This document shows, in pieces, positions 1-12,330 of a stretch of 64,000 bases of DNA. Position 1 is the first letter of the stretch. Each line of letters opens with the position of its first letter. The notes beneath the pieces were generated by a model. It was not told where the DNA came from. It ran no database searches and was given only the letters and a program-made list of their open reading frames with translations. This DNA is from Cyclaneusma minus (taxonomy: Eukaryota; Ascomycota; Leotiomycetes; Marthamycetales; Marthamycetaceae), in contig JAKZHN010000005.1 of the NCBI GenBank assembly GCA_037179335.1, forward strand, positions 372,001-436,000, given 5' to 3'. A program made the position numbers and the translations under genes.

Positions 1-1
1 T

Positions 2-58
2 GATGCTGCTCCGGCGAAGGAGACATCTGCTACTCTGGTTGACTACGACTCCGATTGA
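2..58 (+). CDS. 3' end of an unidentified protein-coding gene (partial)
   Basis: The frame starting at base 2 reads 18 codons ending in TLVDYDSD and a TGA stop at 56-58. An acidic, unstructured tail of this kind is common in eukaryotic nuclear or RNA-processing proteins, but the fragment is too short to name. The gene enters from the left edge of the window. The alternative is a chance open stretch; composition and codon use look coding, and no competing frame stands out. Confidence 0.45.
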   Translation, partial: DAAPAKETSATLVDYDSD

Positions 59-1575
59 GCAGTGAACCTGAATGACCAATTGAACTTGAGCCCAAGGATC
101 AGATCAATGAGTCTTCATGGATCATCTGTTCATCTAACCCACGTCTCCAGTGTACCCCGAGATCTCGCTCTCCGGGGTCAAGGACGGGGAAAGGGGCAAT
201 GCATCAATACCCCACACATCGGTGGCAGCTGAAGCCCAGCCCGAGGAGGCTATGCTAATCTTGGAGGCACATACCAAGGACGACACTTAATTGAGGACTT
301 CCGCCCTCTCTCCTGTTTGCTCCACATCTCGACTGGGCTGAATATCGATGACCGCATGGTAAGTGGCCGTGCATCTCTTGGGCTGGTATGGAGCTAATAC
401 TATGATGTCCCTGTCACATTAGACATATTCTAGAAGCCTGTGTTTCGTCGAAGAACAATTGAAGACGAAGAACAAGGCAAGAAATCACATGAATCCCATC
501 ACCGCCTACTCGTCTGAATATTTGGGCGCTCCTTTGAAGGGGTTACTAACTACGAAAACGACGCATTGTTGCCCTGTGATTGATCGAATACTATTCTCAA
601 AGTCATCCAGACCATGAACTCGGAACTCCACACTTGGGCACTCATCCAGTCGATGGCCTCATTGAACGAGTCCGATGGCTTGGCTTGTTTCCCATGGCTT
701 GGACGAGTCCCATTCATTTGTCTCGGTTACCTGTGTTTACCCGGATCAAGATCGTTTTATGGAAATATACTCACCACGTGGCAATGCCATCTGCGATGAC
801 TCGCGGTTAACATGAAGACTCGCATCCAAGACCTCTAGCGGTCTTGAGCATCACTTCGCCAAGAGCGTCAGCACTGAGGCTTAATTGACTTCGTGCCAAG
901 CTCGAGGCTGCGCTGACGGCAGTTTAAGGTTGCTCCCCCACCTTTTGGGGCGTAGCGCACCGCTGTCTCTGCATTTGTGGGAACAGTCATAAAGTTTGTC
1001 TGAATAGCATCACTCATCATCACTGGATTTCGAGACTTCTGCAATCTGCGAAAGACTTCATGTTCGCAGTGTACAATTCTGGCCTTCAATGCTCCTTGTT
1101 ATCCCCGTCGGGCCAATCAAGTGATGCCCGATCTCGGGATTTTCGCCCTATGGGGCTCCGGTGATGGCGCCCGTCTGTGCATCTGCGAATTGCGGAGACC
1201 CTTTCGCCTCCAGCTCCATGTCGTGTCTCGGCATGGCAGACTCTGTGTGTGACTGGTGAGTTGGACATCTGGGGAGAGCGGTCTTTGCGCCGTAGCTCTT
1301 CACAGCCTCGTCGATGTTGTCTTGGACATCTCAATCTCAAGAGCCTACGTGTAATAACCTCTGGGCATATTGGCGCAGTTTTCTGTTCTTTCTCCTGTTG
1401 CATCCCTTCCCTTCGTTATTTACCTTGCCGTCTTTCTCTCCCATACCATCTTGCTTGCACCCCAACATGAATTGATGTTTCTCGCCAACCAGAACTCGTT
1501 ACTACTGTCACTGCAAGCATAGTCATTTCCTAGCGATAGGGACTTGTTCCCGCCCGGCCTCTTTCAATCTCAGCC
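59..1575. other. Intergenic region and probable 5' leader of the ABC transporter gene
   Basis: Several ORFs of 60-105 codons occur here on both strands (for example 1177-1470 + and 1086-1403 -), but none shows recognisable motifs. A pyrimidine-rich stretch at about 1385-1465 lies just upstream of the ABC-A start codon and would suit a fungal transcription start region. I see no RNA gene or repeat. Confidence 0.5.
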
Positions 1576-4500
1576 ATGGGTGTCCTCAAGCAGTCATGGA
1601 CACTGACTGCTAAAAACATCCTCATCACCGTCAACCGCCACACTTTCAGCACCTCCATCCGAGCCTTCATCTTGCCCATCGCCTTTATCATTTTCCTCAG
1701 CTTTGCCAAAAATCTCTTCGTCCCTCCCGCTACTTTCGGCATTGGCTCTCCTACCACCGTTCGATCGCTACAGGAAGGACTCGAGGCATCTTCGGGCGGA
1801 AGGAACACTCTGGTAATTGTCAACAATGGATTTTCAGGAGGCGCCATTGATCAAGTCACCGATGTTTTGGCTCAGCAAGTCACCGCTGCCGGCAAAACTC
1901 TCACTCGCGCTTCCACTCAATCTGATCTCTTGACTACTTGCAAAAGCAGTCTGAGAGGAGTCACTTCCTGCTATGGAGCTGTTGTCTTCTATTCCTCGCC
2001 CACGGAGGGTCAGGGTGGAATTTGGAACTACACCATGATGGCCGATGGTGCGCTTGGGGACAGTGTGTATGTGGACGAAAACACCAACGATGTCGAAATT
2101 TACCTGCTGCCGCTGCAACGCGCCGTCGATTTCGCCATTGCGAGTGTCAACACGACCGTCGACCAATCTGTTCTTCCAGCCACAACTCAGGAGTACATCT
2201 ATACCTCCATCACTCAGGACGAGCGGAAGGACAAGATCAGACAAGCTTTTGCCGGTTCGATCATCGATGTTCTCGGCGTTGGGTTTCTGATCGGCATGGT
2301 CGGTGTCGTCTACCATCTCACTGGTTTCATGTCAACGGAACGAGAACTCGGCATGTCTCAATTGATCGAGGCTATGATGCCCAATCGCAAGAGATGGCAG
2401 CCGCAAGTCGCCAGAATTTTCTCCTACCATCTCTCGTTTACGCTCGTCTACCTCCCCGGATGGTTCATCATGGGCGTCATCCTCGCTTTTGGTGTTTGGC
2501 CGAATTCCAAGTGGATTGTCATTGTGTTCCACATCCTCTCTGGTTTGGCATTCACCTCCATGTCGATCTTCGGTGCTTCGTTCTTCAGCAAGGCGCAACT
2601 CAGTGGTATCACAATCGCCATCATCACGCTTCTGCTGGGAGTCATTGCCCAGGTTTATCACTCGGCTGGTGATGGTTCAGTGGTGTTTTTGAGTCTGCTT
2701 TTCACGCCTTGCAACTACGTCTACTTCATCATTCTCATGTCGCGATTCGAGAACAAGGACATGGCCACGAGTCTTAGCGAGGCTGCACCGGACAATTGGT
2801 CTGTCAAGGGCGGAGTTCTCTGGCTCTTCTTGATCATCCAGATTATCGTCTACCCGTTGCTTGGAGCTTTGGTTGAACGTAGTTTCTATGCCACTACTTC
2901 GAAAGGACGAATTGTCACGCGTGGCGGCCATGCGGATGGTCCTTCGCCGACAACCGTGCAGCTCAACAACTTTTCCAAGCACTACCCTCCTACCTGGTTC
3001 CGGAGACAGATTGGTGGTTTGTTTGGCAAGCCTAGAGAGACTGTGGTTGCTGTGAACGGTGTCACGTGGAGTGCTCAGAAGGGACAGATCATGGTCTTGC
3101 TGGGTGGGAATGGTAGCGGCAAGTCGACCACGTTGGATACTATCGCTGGTCTCAACACTGTCACCAGTGGAACGATCACTGTCGATGGAACCGGCGGTCT
3201 TGGAATTGCTCCACAGAAGAACGTGCTTTGGGACGAACTCACGGTGCTCGAACACATTCGCATCTTCAGCAAGCTAAAGTCTTCGCTCTCGAGTGTCAAG
3301 GAAGGCAAAGCCGCATGGAAAGCCATGGTCTCGCACGTTGACTTGGACAAGAAGATCCATGCCAGGTCAAAGACCCTCTCTGGTGGTCAAAAGCGAAAGT
3401 TGCAACTCGGCATGATGTTCGTTGGTGGTAGCGCTGTTTGCTGTGTGGACGAAGTCAGCTCTGGTGTTGACCCTTTGAGTCGACGCAGACTTTGGGATAT
3501 CCTCCTTGCCGAGAGAGGCTCCAGGACTATCATTCTCACTACTCATTTCCTGGACGAAGCAGATCTCCTGGCTGACCGTATCGTCATCATGAGCAAAGGT
3601 AACCTGAAAGCCGAAGGGTCCTCAGTGGAGTTGAAGAACGAACTTGGTGGCGGCTATCGGGTTTCTCTGCACACGAACTCTGGTCGGAGGACTGTACCTG
3701 ACTTCCACGGTATCAAGCGAGTCGACGCCTGGGATATCGCCACTTACGTTGCATCGACCAGTCGACAAGCAGCCCATCTCGTCAGAGAGCTGGAAGGCAT
3801 GGGCATCCACGACTACCAAATGGCCGGTCCTACCATCGAAGATGTGTTCTTGAATCTTGCCGAAGAGGTCAAAGCTGAGGCCGAACCCCACGGTTTCCAA
3901 GGAATGACCCACTTGCGAGTACCTGGGACTTCAGATGGTTCGCATGACGGAGATAAGAGCAGTACTAATAGCATCATGAACAAGTCTGACGGACTGCAGC
4001 TGATTTCTGGTCAACCTATTGGCTTTGCTCGTCAAGCTTGGGTCATGTTCCGAAAGCGAGTTACTATCTTGAAGCGAAACTACCTCCCGTATGCCACTGC
4101 GTTTTTCATTCCGATCATCGCTGCTGGTCTTGTCACGCTGTTCTTGACAGACTTCGAGGGTGCCAGTTGTACGCCTGCCGAGTCAGTGAGGGAGTCTGAT
4201 GTCTTCAGCCTCAAGAGCTGGCCCGCCTTGGAAGGCAAGAATTACAACCTCTTGCTTGGTCCACAGTCGAGTTTCTCCAGCGCCCGTGTTGCGAGTAACT
4301 TTGGTCCTCTCTTATCCGGTGTGCCGACTGCAGCGGCATCGGCGTTTGTGCAAGCCAACTATGTCGACACAACCGTGGACTTCGGGAACTACATCGATGC
4401 TTTCTACGCAAATGTGACACCCGGTGGTGTGTTGTTGGGCAACCAAGGAACAGCCAACTCTACTCCCTTGTTTGCCTGGAAGGGCAACAACAACGATCTC

Positions 4501-6721
4501 TATGCTGGCATCTTTGCCCAGAATGTCCTCGACGTTATGCTCACCAACATCTCAATCAGCACGCAGTACGCCTCCTTCGACATCCCCTGGGCACCAGACA
4601 CTGGCAAGTCGCTGCAACTGACCATCTATTTTGGCCTCGCCATGGCCGCCTACTGCGCCTTCTTCAGTCTCTACCCCACCGCAGAGAGAATGAGCAGCGT
4701 CCGAGGTCTCGAGTACTCCAACGGAGTCCGTTCACTTCCCCTCTGGCTCGCCTATCTAGGCTTCGACTTCATCATCGTCCTCATCTCCAGCATAGTCGCC
4801 GTCATCATCTTCGCCACTGCCTGGGACCACTGGTACCACATCCCCTACCTCCTCCCTATCTTCATCTTCTTTGGCACCGCCTCTACGCTCTGGAGCTACA
4901 TCATCTCGCTCTTCGCACGGGGCCAACTAGCCTCTTTTGCCCTCGCTGCCGCATCACAAGCAGCGCTGTTTCTCATCTACATCATCGCCTATCTGTGCAC
5001 ACTCACCTACGCGCCCGTCGACAAGATTGACAAAATGCTTTTGGTGGTGCACTATTTTGTGTCTATCTTCACGCCCATGGGCAGCTTGGTCCGCACGCTC
5101 TTCCTCGCGCTGAACATCTTCTCTACGACGTGCGATGGCGATGAATTGTCAGCCAACCCCGGCGGCATGAACCAATACGGCGCCCCAATCCTCTACCTCA
5201 TCATCCAATCCTTCGTCTTCTTCGGCTTCCTCCTCCTCCACGAAAGCGGCCGCCTCTCCTCTTTCTTCCGCAACCTCTTCACCCGCCGCACCGTCTCCAA
5301 ACCCTCCGGCCACCAAACCCTCGCCGACAACGAGAACGCGTTCGAAATGACCGACGTGAGCAGCTCCAGCGAAGGACTGAATGTCATGAATTTGACAAAA
5401 ACGTTTGGCAATTACACGGCTGTGGACAATTTGAGCTTTGGAGCGAAACATAGCGAGTGTTTTGCGCTGCTGGGACCTAATGGGGCGGGCAAGAGTACGA
5501 CGATTTCGATGATTAGGGGTGATATTAAGCCGGATCGGACGGGCGGTGATGCGTTTATTGAGAGGGTGGGGATTGGGAGGCATAGGGCGCAGGCGAGGAG
5601 CTTTTTGGGTGTTTGCCCGCAGTTTGATGGTATGTATACTTTTTTTTCTTGTCTCGAGAAGGAAATGTGCTGTGTGGGGGGTTCCTGCCGTTCCGAAGGG
5701 ACTTGTCATGGGACGTTTTCTTCTGTCGGTCCCAAGTCAACATCCCACGACAGAGCTGCTCTGTCGTTTCCACGATACGCACCCAAATTCGAGATCTTCT
5801 TTCGGACTTTCCCCCTATACTACTTCTCACTCTCATCCTTCGCATCTCCTCCATTTAAAGTATCACAAGACTAACACATCACCCCCTTTCACAGCAATCG
5901 ACCAAATGACAGTAACCGAGCACCTAACCTTCTACGCACGCATCCGCGGCATCCCCACCCCTGAACACAACGTCAACTCCGTCATCCGCGCCGTCGGTCT
6001 CGAGCCCTTCCGCACGCGCATGGCCGCTGCCTTGTCCGGCGGCAACAAGCGCAAACTCTCTCTCGGCATCGCGCTCATGGGAAACCCTTCTGTCGTCCTC
6101 CTCGACGAACCAAGTTCTGGTATGGATGCTGCGAGTAAACGCATTATGTGGGCTACTCTTAAGAAGGTTAAAGAGGGGAGAAGTTTGTTGCTGACGACGC
6201 ATTCGATGGAGGAGGCTGATGCGTTGGCGGATAGGGCGGGCATTATGGCACGCAGGATGTTGGCCCAGGGTACGGCGGATAGTTTGAGAAGGGAGTGTGG
6301 GGGTAGGGCTTATGTGCATCTTGTGTTGCGGTCTGCGCCGCACACGACACAGCAGGAGATGGAACAATTGAAGAGATGGGTGAATAGCGCGTTCGTGGGT
6401 GCGGAGGTGGAGGACAAGGTATTCCATGGACAGATGCGCTTTTCCGTCCCCGAAGAAGGCGGTGTGCGAGAAGATGTTGGCAGGGCCAGTGTGGAGGTGA
6501 CGCACTTTGAAGGTGCAGCTGAGGGAAGGCGGAGCGGTGTGGGGAGGATTATTCTGCTGCTGGAGGAGAATAAGGAGAGCTTGGGGTTGGAACATTATAG
6601 CGTGAGTCCGACGACGTTGGATCAGGTTTTCTTGAATATTGTGGAGAGGAATAATGTGCAGGAGGAGAATTCGGGGGTGGTGAGGAGAAGGAGGTGGTGG
6701 AAGTTTGGGTTGGGGAAATGA
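1576..6721 (+). CDS. ABC-A (ABCA) subfamily full-size ABC transporter
   Basis: Full transporter with layout TMD1-NBD1-TMD2-NBD2, predicted to move lipid-like or other hydrophobic substrates across a membrane; the substrate cannot be read from sequence. Exons are 1576-5629 and 5895-6721. The 265 bp intron has donor GTATGT and acceptor ACAG, and splicing joins CPQFD to AIDQMTVTEHL, the family's expected sequence. Protein is 1626 residues, normal for the family. The N-terminal membrane helix is at about residues 28-48 and is followed by a large extracellular/lumenal loop. NBD1 has Walker A GGNGSGKST (510-518), signature LSGGQ (601-605) and Walker B VCCVDE (621-626). TMD2 starts near residue 836. 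NBD2 has Walker A GPNGAGKST (1300-1308), signature LSGGN (1398-1402) and Walker B VVLLDE (1418-1423). Both ATPase sites therefore look competent. The ATG at 1576 begins directly before the first membrane segment. Confidence 0.93.
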
Positions 6722-7100
6722 GGTTGGGTTTTTGATGTTAGGCCTTAGGGTTGGGTTGGTGCAGGGGGTCGGAGTTTCGAATGATTGATGTTTGATACCA
6801 CTGTTTTTATACTCTATAGCGGATACATACATCGGGTTAGACACTGCATAGAATGTGTTGAAGCGATGTTTGTTTGTTCCACATTGGTTCTTCGTATCGA
6901 TACTGGATCTTTCTCCAGCGTTCTTGCGTCTCCTGCTTTTCCTCCTAGTGACTCGTGCGTGTGACTCGAGCAGTCCTCCGTCAGACGCGTCAACGCAGTC
7001 AACTCATCCAGCTCCCACCAAACTACCTGGAAGTCTCACAGGTGACAGTTCCGGCCATTGGTCATTGCCTAGCTCCAGATCACTCTCTTGGTCCATCTCT
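6722..7100. other. Downstream region of the ABC transporter gene
   Basis: GT-rich sequence follows the stop codon and probably holds the 3' UTR. A single TTAGGG-like run near 6745 is not repeated, so it is not a telomere tract. No gene or repeat is supported here before the promoter-like array begins. Confidence 0.4.
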
Positions 7101-7154
7101 CACTTCATCAAACCCACGCGATCTCGCACTTAACAAACATCGAAGACGAAGAAT

Positions 7155-7205
7155 CACGTGACCAGTTCTTAGCAAAGCAGCCAGGCTGTGAGCTACAAAA
7201 AGGTC
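7155..7205 (+). promoter_or_regulatory. Array unit 0: CACGTGACC box with plus-strand CTACAAAAAGG
   Basis: CACGTGACC at 7155-7163 is followed by GCTACAAAAAGGTC at about 7191 and a pyrimidine-rich run (CTTGCCCTTTCCC). This matches the right half of the repeat unit; the left TATA-like block is not recognisable, so this is probably the broken first copy. Confidence 0.4.
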
Positions 7206-7667
7206 GTCTCTTGCCCTTTCCCAATTTCTTCCTCCAAGATTCCGTAGGTACTCGCGAAGATCACACGACGAATCGGCGCCTTGGACATTCCCCTAGTGGC
7301 CACAGCACTTAGATTCCCCACTGATGTGTTTCGGTTTCCAGACAGATTTTGGCTTGAAGTTTGGCGTGTTTGGTGGAATTTTGACCTTTGGGGAAGCTGT
7401 CTGCTGTTGTGTGGGATTGGCACTGTTGAGGGGTGGTGTTGTCGTTGATACGGGGTTTTACTGTTGTTGAGGCTGATGGTTGTTGATTCTTGAATATGAC
7501 AGAACGTCTGATCTCGAACTAAGTACGATGGCTTTCTGGGCGTGTACGCTAAAGCTGAGAAAGACACGTCTCATAGACGGGTTTTCAAGAGCGCTGGGTA
7601 CGCTGCGCCCACATTCATCTCCGCCTCATTTCTTGCCAACCTGAGTAGAAACAAGCCGCAACTGCCT

Positions 7668-7850
7668 CGATATATATATACTTCAGCTCCTGGTACTAGA
7701 GAGACGAGTCACGAGACAGGAAACAGCGAATCTTGCAAGTCCTTGACTCCGTCGAACTCGAGGCTCGAAGAGAGTATGACTCAAGTCAGACTCAGGCAGC
7801 TGAACAGCAAACACCTCAAAGCACTCAAAAGCTACGGTATAGGTAGCTTG
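7668..7850. promoter_or_regulatory. Array unit 1: divergent TATA-like boxes
   Basis: CGATATATATATACTTCAGCTCC (from about 7668) is the minus-strand TATA block and GGTATAGGTAGC at about 7836 the plus-strand block, followed by CCCCTTCTCTACTTTCC. The central box reads GTCACGAG rather than CACGTG, one base different. Confidence 0.4.
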
Positions 7851-8307
7851 CCCATACCCCTTCTCTACTTTCCTTCTCCAAGATTCGAAACACGTGAAGG
7901 TGTTGTTGTATGCGACTCGGCACAATGGACGGTCTCCAGTAGCCACGAGCTGTAGCACTTAGACCGTGAATCAACGATTTCAGCTTTGAACCAATTCTAA
8001 GAATAGGCTGAGTCTAATGTTTCGCAACCTGGGCCAAGTTTCTGCTGTCGTCGGGTGATGTCACTGTCGAGCTGCGCTGCTCTTATTACTGTAAGGTTCT
8101 GCTGTCGTCAATACTAACAACTGTTGATGCGTGATAGGAAATCTACTCAACTCTAGAGTCTAGAGCTGAGTACGATGACCTTCTGGAAATATGCTGAGAC
8201 ATTTGCTGCAAAATTCCATGTCTGTGAGTCTTCGGGCACTGTGGATACGTCTACGTCCATCACATCCGTTGTTATCAGCTTAAGATTAATAAAGCAGCCA
8301 CTGCCTC

Positions 8308-8470
8308 GGTATTTATACTTGAGCAGCTAAGCTGTCTTGAAGTTCAATTACACGTGACTGCAGAGCTTCACGCAATATGCCTTGGTTTCTGGAATTCAAG
8401 CCTCAGAGGCCTTGCGGGTAAAAGCGAATCTCGGGGTCACAGTTGAAAGGTTCAGGTATAAAAGCTCCGT
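8308..8470. promoter_or_regulatory. Array unit 2: TATAAATA (-) / CACGTG / TATAAAA (+)
   Basis: GGTATTTATACTTGAGC starts at 8309, CACGTGAC is at 8351-8358, and GGTATAAAAGC is at 8455-8465. All three blocks are intact, making this one of the best preserved copies. Confidence 0.5.
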
Positions 8471-8965
8471 CCAGCCAACGCTACTTTCTTTCTTCATCTT
8501 TAAAAAAAAACAGCGGTCGTATTGATGTCCACTTCCACTTGGTATTTGGTAAACTAATAGGCGGGCTAGCCATGATATTTCGTACATAGATCCTCAGCTA
8601 ACTATTTTCAAATGTGACTATTTATACAGAAGCTGAAGACCAAATTCAGGTAACTGGGCACAACTTCTTCCATCTGCTGTTGTTTGGCCCCGTCACCGTT
8701 GATCTCCTCTGCTATCGCTGATTCGAGCTCCTGCTGTCGTTAAAGACTTTTGCTGCATAGTGGCGCAGTATCATGTCTTTGAGTATTTGCAGAAAGAAAA
8801 CTACCTGAACAGTCTGATAGAAAACCGTGTACATGGCCACATCGTTGCCGTGATCGTGCAGTCAGATCGAGCACGCCAATTGTCACCCATTGGGAACACC
8901 ACAAAGACGATTCTCGCGATCCAGGACAACGCAAGAGCTTGAGACGAAAGAGTAGCAAACTGCAT

Positions 8966-9135
8966 TGGTATTTGTACTTCAGCACCTGTAGAGTCGAGAT
9001 GCACGTGGCTGTGCTGTGTCTATGCAGAATGGTTTTGCTTCTGATACTCGCGCCTTAAGGGCTGAGGGGCTTGAAGCAAACTCGTGCCAGATCTTCAGAC
9101 CGCATTCGCAAGGTACAAGTACAAAAAGCCCACCC
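8966..9135. promoter_or_regulatory. Array unit 3: divergent TATA-like boxes with CACGTG
   Basis: GGTATTTGTACTTC at 8967, CACGTGG at 9002 and GTACAAGTACAAAAAGCCC at 9112, followed by a pyrimidine-rich run. The TATA-like boxes carry single changes (TTTGTA, TACAAAA). Confidence 0.42.
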
Positions 9136-9723
9136 AGCCCCGTTCTCTGCTTCGCTCTTTATCATTAGAACTGCGTGCAGCACCTTCACATGTTCACTTG
9201 CCATTCAGCACTCAAAGGGTATTCCAGCTAGTTACGGTTCATGCTGCGCAAATTTCCAGATCACTGGATTCAGGCTTCGAATGGATCTAGCCAAAAAAAA
9301 AATCGGCGGGACAAGCCATCAACTATTGTTATGCTTCCTGTCACGGTACTGTCGTTCCTTAGCCACTCACGTGCCCGGCACGTGCCCTTAGCGCGCTAGA
9401 CCATGGACGAGCCCTTATGGCTCCGCCCTCGCTGGAGAGCTTCCCTCTCCAGCTCACAACGTCGTTCCACCTTGACCCCTGCCTTACAGTTGCGCCGTGA
9501 TACTTCACGTCACTTTTGAGCTGTGCTGCTGCTGCTGGTATGGACTTCTGCTGTCGTTGGAACGCAAACCCTACGCCTTTTTTCTTTAGCGCGGGAATGA
9601 TTGTTGTTCTGGGTACCGTTGACATCCGTGGTGTGATTCCAGAAGTGCTGTCTGGAAATCCAGTAAAATTAGTGGTACTGGTAGCTTGTTGGCAGAGTTG
9701 GTTTAGTATAGTAGAGACTTCCT

Positions 9724-9900
9724 GGGTATTTATACTTGAGCTCCTAAGCGCGAGTTAACCTACACGTGACTGGTCTCCACGCCGTAGCACATGTGTTCCT
9801 GCTTCACCTTTGGCACTCGACTGGAGCATTAGGAGCGTAAGGCAAATATAGTAAAGCTCTAAACTGCACTCATAAGGCACAAGATATAAAAGGCTTGCTC
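9724..9900. promoter_or_regulatory. Array unit 4: TATAAATA (-) / CACGTG / TATAAAA (+)
   Basis: GGTATTTATACTTGAGCTCC at 9725, CACGTGACTGG at 9763 and GATATAAAAGGC at 9883, followed by CCCCTTCTCCACTTC. With unit 2 this is the closest to the consensus. Confidence 0.5.
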
Positions 9901-10340
9901 GTCCCCTTCTCCACTTCTTTTCTCTAACAATCAGGACTTACACTGGGACGATGCATCTACTTCCAACCATGTACCAAAGACTTGCATTTTCAGCCCCCAG
10001 ATATTATGGCGCCTAGATCCTCAAAAAATGCCCTGATTTTTCTGTGAGATCTGATCAGAAGTCAACACCATGCTGCGCAAACTATCGGCTACTGTTGTGC
10101 GGCCATATCGTTGTTGGCGTGCGCTCTTGTCACTGGTGCGAGCTTCTACTGTCGTTGGAACGCGGACTGTACGGTAAGTTCGAAATAGGGACCGATTATT
10201 GAGCTTTGTGTCGTGCACATTAGCCTTCTGGTTTCCAAATCGTAATCGAAATGAGGATGAGTTGCCGTGATGTCGTCTCCAACTGCCTTCTGAGATTTGA
10301 GCTGCGAGAAAAAATTGGTTGAGTAGAGTAGAGGCTACTT

Positions 10341-10495
10341 CGGTATTTGTATTCGAGCTCAGAGTCTCTGAAGAGGATAGTGACATGTGATTGCAGATCT
10401 CAATGCACATGCTCGAGCCGTAGGTAGAAACTTGTGGCGACTAAGCAGCAAGCATTACAAAGCACTTGAAAGTAAAGGTACAAAAAGCCCACTTG
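10341..10495. promoter_or_regulatory. Array unit 5: divergent TATA-like boxes with CATGTG
   Basis: GGTATTTGTATTCGAGCTC at 10342, CATGTGATTG at 10384 and GGTACAAAAAGCCC at 10477. The E-box has the C-to-T change CACGTG to CATGTG. Confidence 0.42.
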
Positions 10496-10963
10496 CCCTC
10501 CCTGCTTTACTTCCTTAACCTTTCTCACGACCAAAACGCTCCTAGATTCGAATCTGACGTGTTCGTCCTAGTCTATGGACACTCGACTGGTAGCTGGTTA
10601 ATGCCGAGCTCAAGCATCATTAGAGATGGAAGCTGGAAGGTAGAAATCGAATTAGTATAGTAAACTATGGTCGAACTGCTGCTGAAGTTTTCCGGTCCTG
10701 TCAATACCGAGATATACTGCTGCCGCCGGCGTGACGTTCAGCTGTTGTTGGGACTTGAGATCGACGATAAGAGGTAAGAGAGGGTAACGTCAATCTGCGG
10801 AATATGATATTACTTTTTCATTTTGCAAGCGTATGTTGAGATCAAGGACATATCTATCGCGAAATCTGAGGCTTTCGGCGATGGTGATGCTGCGTCCATT
10901 CTATGTGCATACCGGGCCAGTAAAGGATTTGTTCAACTTGAGGCAGAAAGGTGGCCATTTCCT

Positions 10964-11070
10964 TGTTATTTATACTTGAGCCCTTTTGGGAAACAGCGAT
11001 GCACGTGACCAAGAGCTAGCAAATCTCCAGGTCGCACTTACAAGACACAGGTATAATTATGAAAGGCTTG
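10964..11070. promoter_or_regulatory. Array unit 6: TATAAATA (-) / CACGTG / GTATAATTATGAAAGG (+)
   Basis: TTATTTATACTTGAGCCC at 10965, CACGTGACC at 11002 and GGTATAATTATGAAAGGC at 11050, followed by CCCCCTCTCCACTTGG. Confidence 0.45.
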
Positions 11071-11490
11071 CCATTCCCCCTCTCCACTTGGTCCAATTGG
11101 ACGAACCATCGACTAACTAATAATCAGCGATAGAGTCTAGGTGATTCAAATTACCAATAAAGGCGGAATGTAGGATTTGATTCCAGTCAGATATTTGGAC
11201 AAAGCGTGATCTACCTGCTGTTGTTTGATCCTGTCACTGTCGATATGCTTTGTTGTCACTGCTACTGCTGCAAGGTTCTGCTGTTATCGAGACCGATAAT
11301 TGTGAACGCGGAAAAGAGAATTCCATGCAAACCTGGGAATACGAGACTCTGTAAATGAGTGTGTGCTGAAACCGGATTCTATGTATAGCGAAATTCCCTG
11401 CGTGGCGTTCCGGGAAGTGGGGATGCTGCTCCCACATCAGCCATGTCGCTATTTCAGGTTTACCTTGAGTGCGATCAGGTACGGCTTCCT

Positions 11491-11660
11491 CGATATTTAT
11501 ACTTCAGCTCCTGGAAAACGGACTTATACGTGCCTATGGAGCTCATGTGACTGCTAACCAAGGGATAGAATACTAGGAGTATGCGAAATTCGCCTGAGGC
11601 TAGTAGCCAATTTTTGCTCGCCTGGTTTGCGGGCTGGGAGTACCTATATAAAGAGCTACT
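11491..11660. promoter_or_regulatory. Array unit 7: divergent TATA-like boxes with CATGTG
   Basis: GATATTTATACTTCAGCTCC at 11492, CATGTGACTG at 11544 and CCTATATAAAGAG at 11643. This is the last copy of the first subfamily. Confidence 0.42.
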
Positions 11661-12107
11661 GGGAGTCCTATCTTGGTGACAAGAGAACTAGACGTTCATA
11701 ACCACCCCACGGACGATGTTGCGACTCTGCTCCTGGATGAACACTCAATATCCTTGACTATTTCTGGGCATGCTTAGCTGGGCTAGATGCTTTTGCGAGA
11801 GAAATGATTTGATCTGCAGACTCGGTGCGGAGCCTTGGAGTGGTTTGATCAATTATTGGGGGGAAGAGCATCCTCCGGCAGTAGGAGTACCAGATGACGG
11901 CAAGAGCTGGGTGCGGTGGTCGAGGTGTAAGTTGAGAGGAACCTGACTGCGGACTTGAGACTTGGAAGCATCCGGTATGACTGAAACCATTATGGATCGG
12001 GAGCGGAATGAGAATATGTCTGATCGAGTACCTAGGTTGTTCTTCACAGCCTCAGATGGGGGGCCGCGACTCCCGTTGCGAATGTTGACTTGGATAAGAT
12101 GGGCCCC

Positions 12108-12330
12108 TCGGGAGTTTAAATACTTCCTCGTCGAGGACCCGAGACGGGCTTTTTCGCTTCAAGGAGACGTGAGTGTGAAAGGAGGGATAAGTCAGGTGAC
12201 CGGAGCATTCATGGTCTCTATGTGCGCTTGCGTGGCTAAGCCTGCAAACCTTTGTTGTTCAACTTCACGTGATCAGTCTATCTTGTGTTCAAGCTACCCT
12301 TCTGAGAGTTCAGGTATTTAAGGACAAGGA
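12108..12330. promoter_or_regulatory. Array unit 8 (second subfamily): TTTAAATA / CACGTG / GTATTTAAGG
   Basis: GGGAGTTTAAATACTTC at 12110, CACGTGATC at 12266 and AGGTATTTAAGGAC at 12312, then TCTCTTGCTCTCTTCACAGAT. The last 100 bp align closely with unit 9 (shared CAAGCTACYCKT, GAGAGYTCAGGTATTT and TTGCTCTCTT blocks). Confidence 0.45.

Noticed and set aside
6735..6770. TTAGGG-like sequence downstream of the ABC gene
   Set aside because: Only one or two imperfect units; no tandem telomeric repeat.
10021..10410. 129-codon minus-strand ORF in the promoter-like array
   Set aside because: It crosses the TATA-like block of unit 5 and has no counterpart in the other units.
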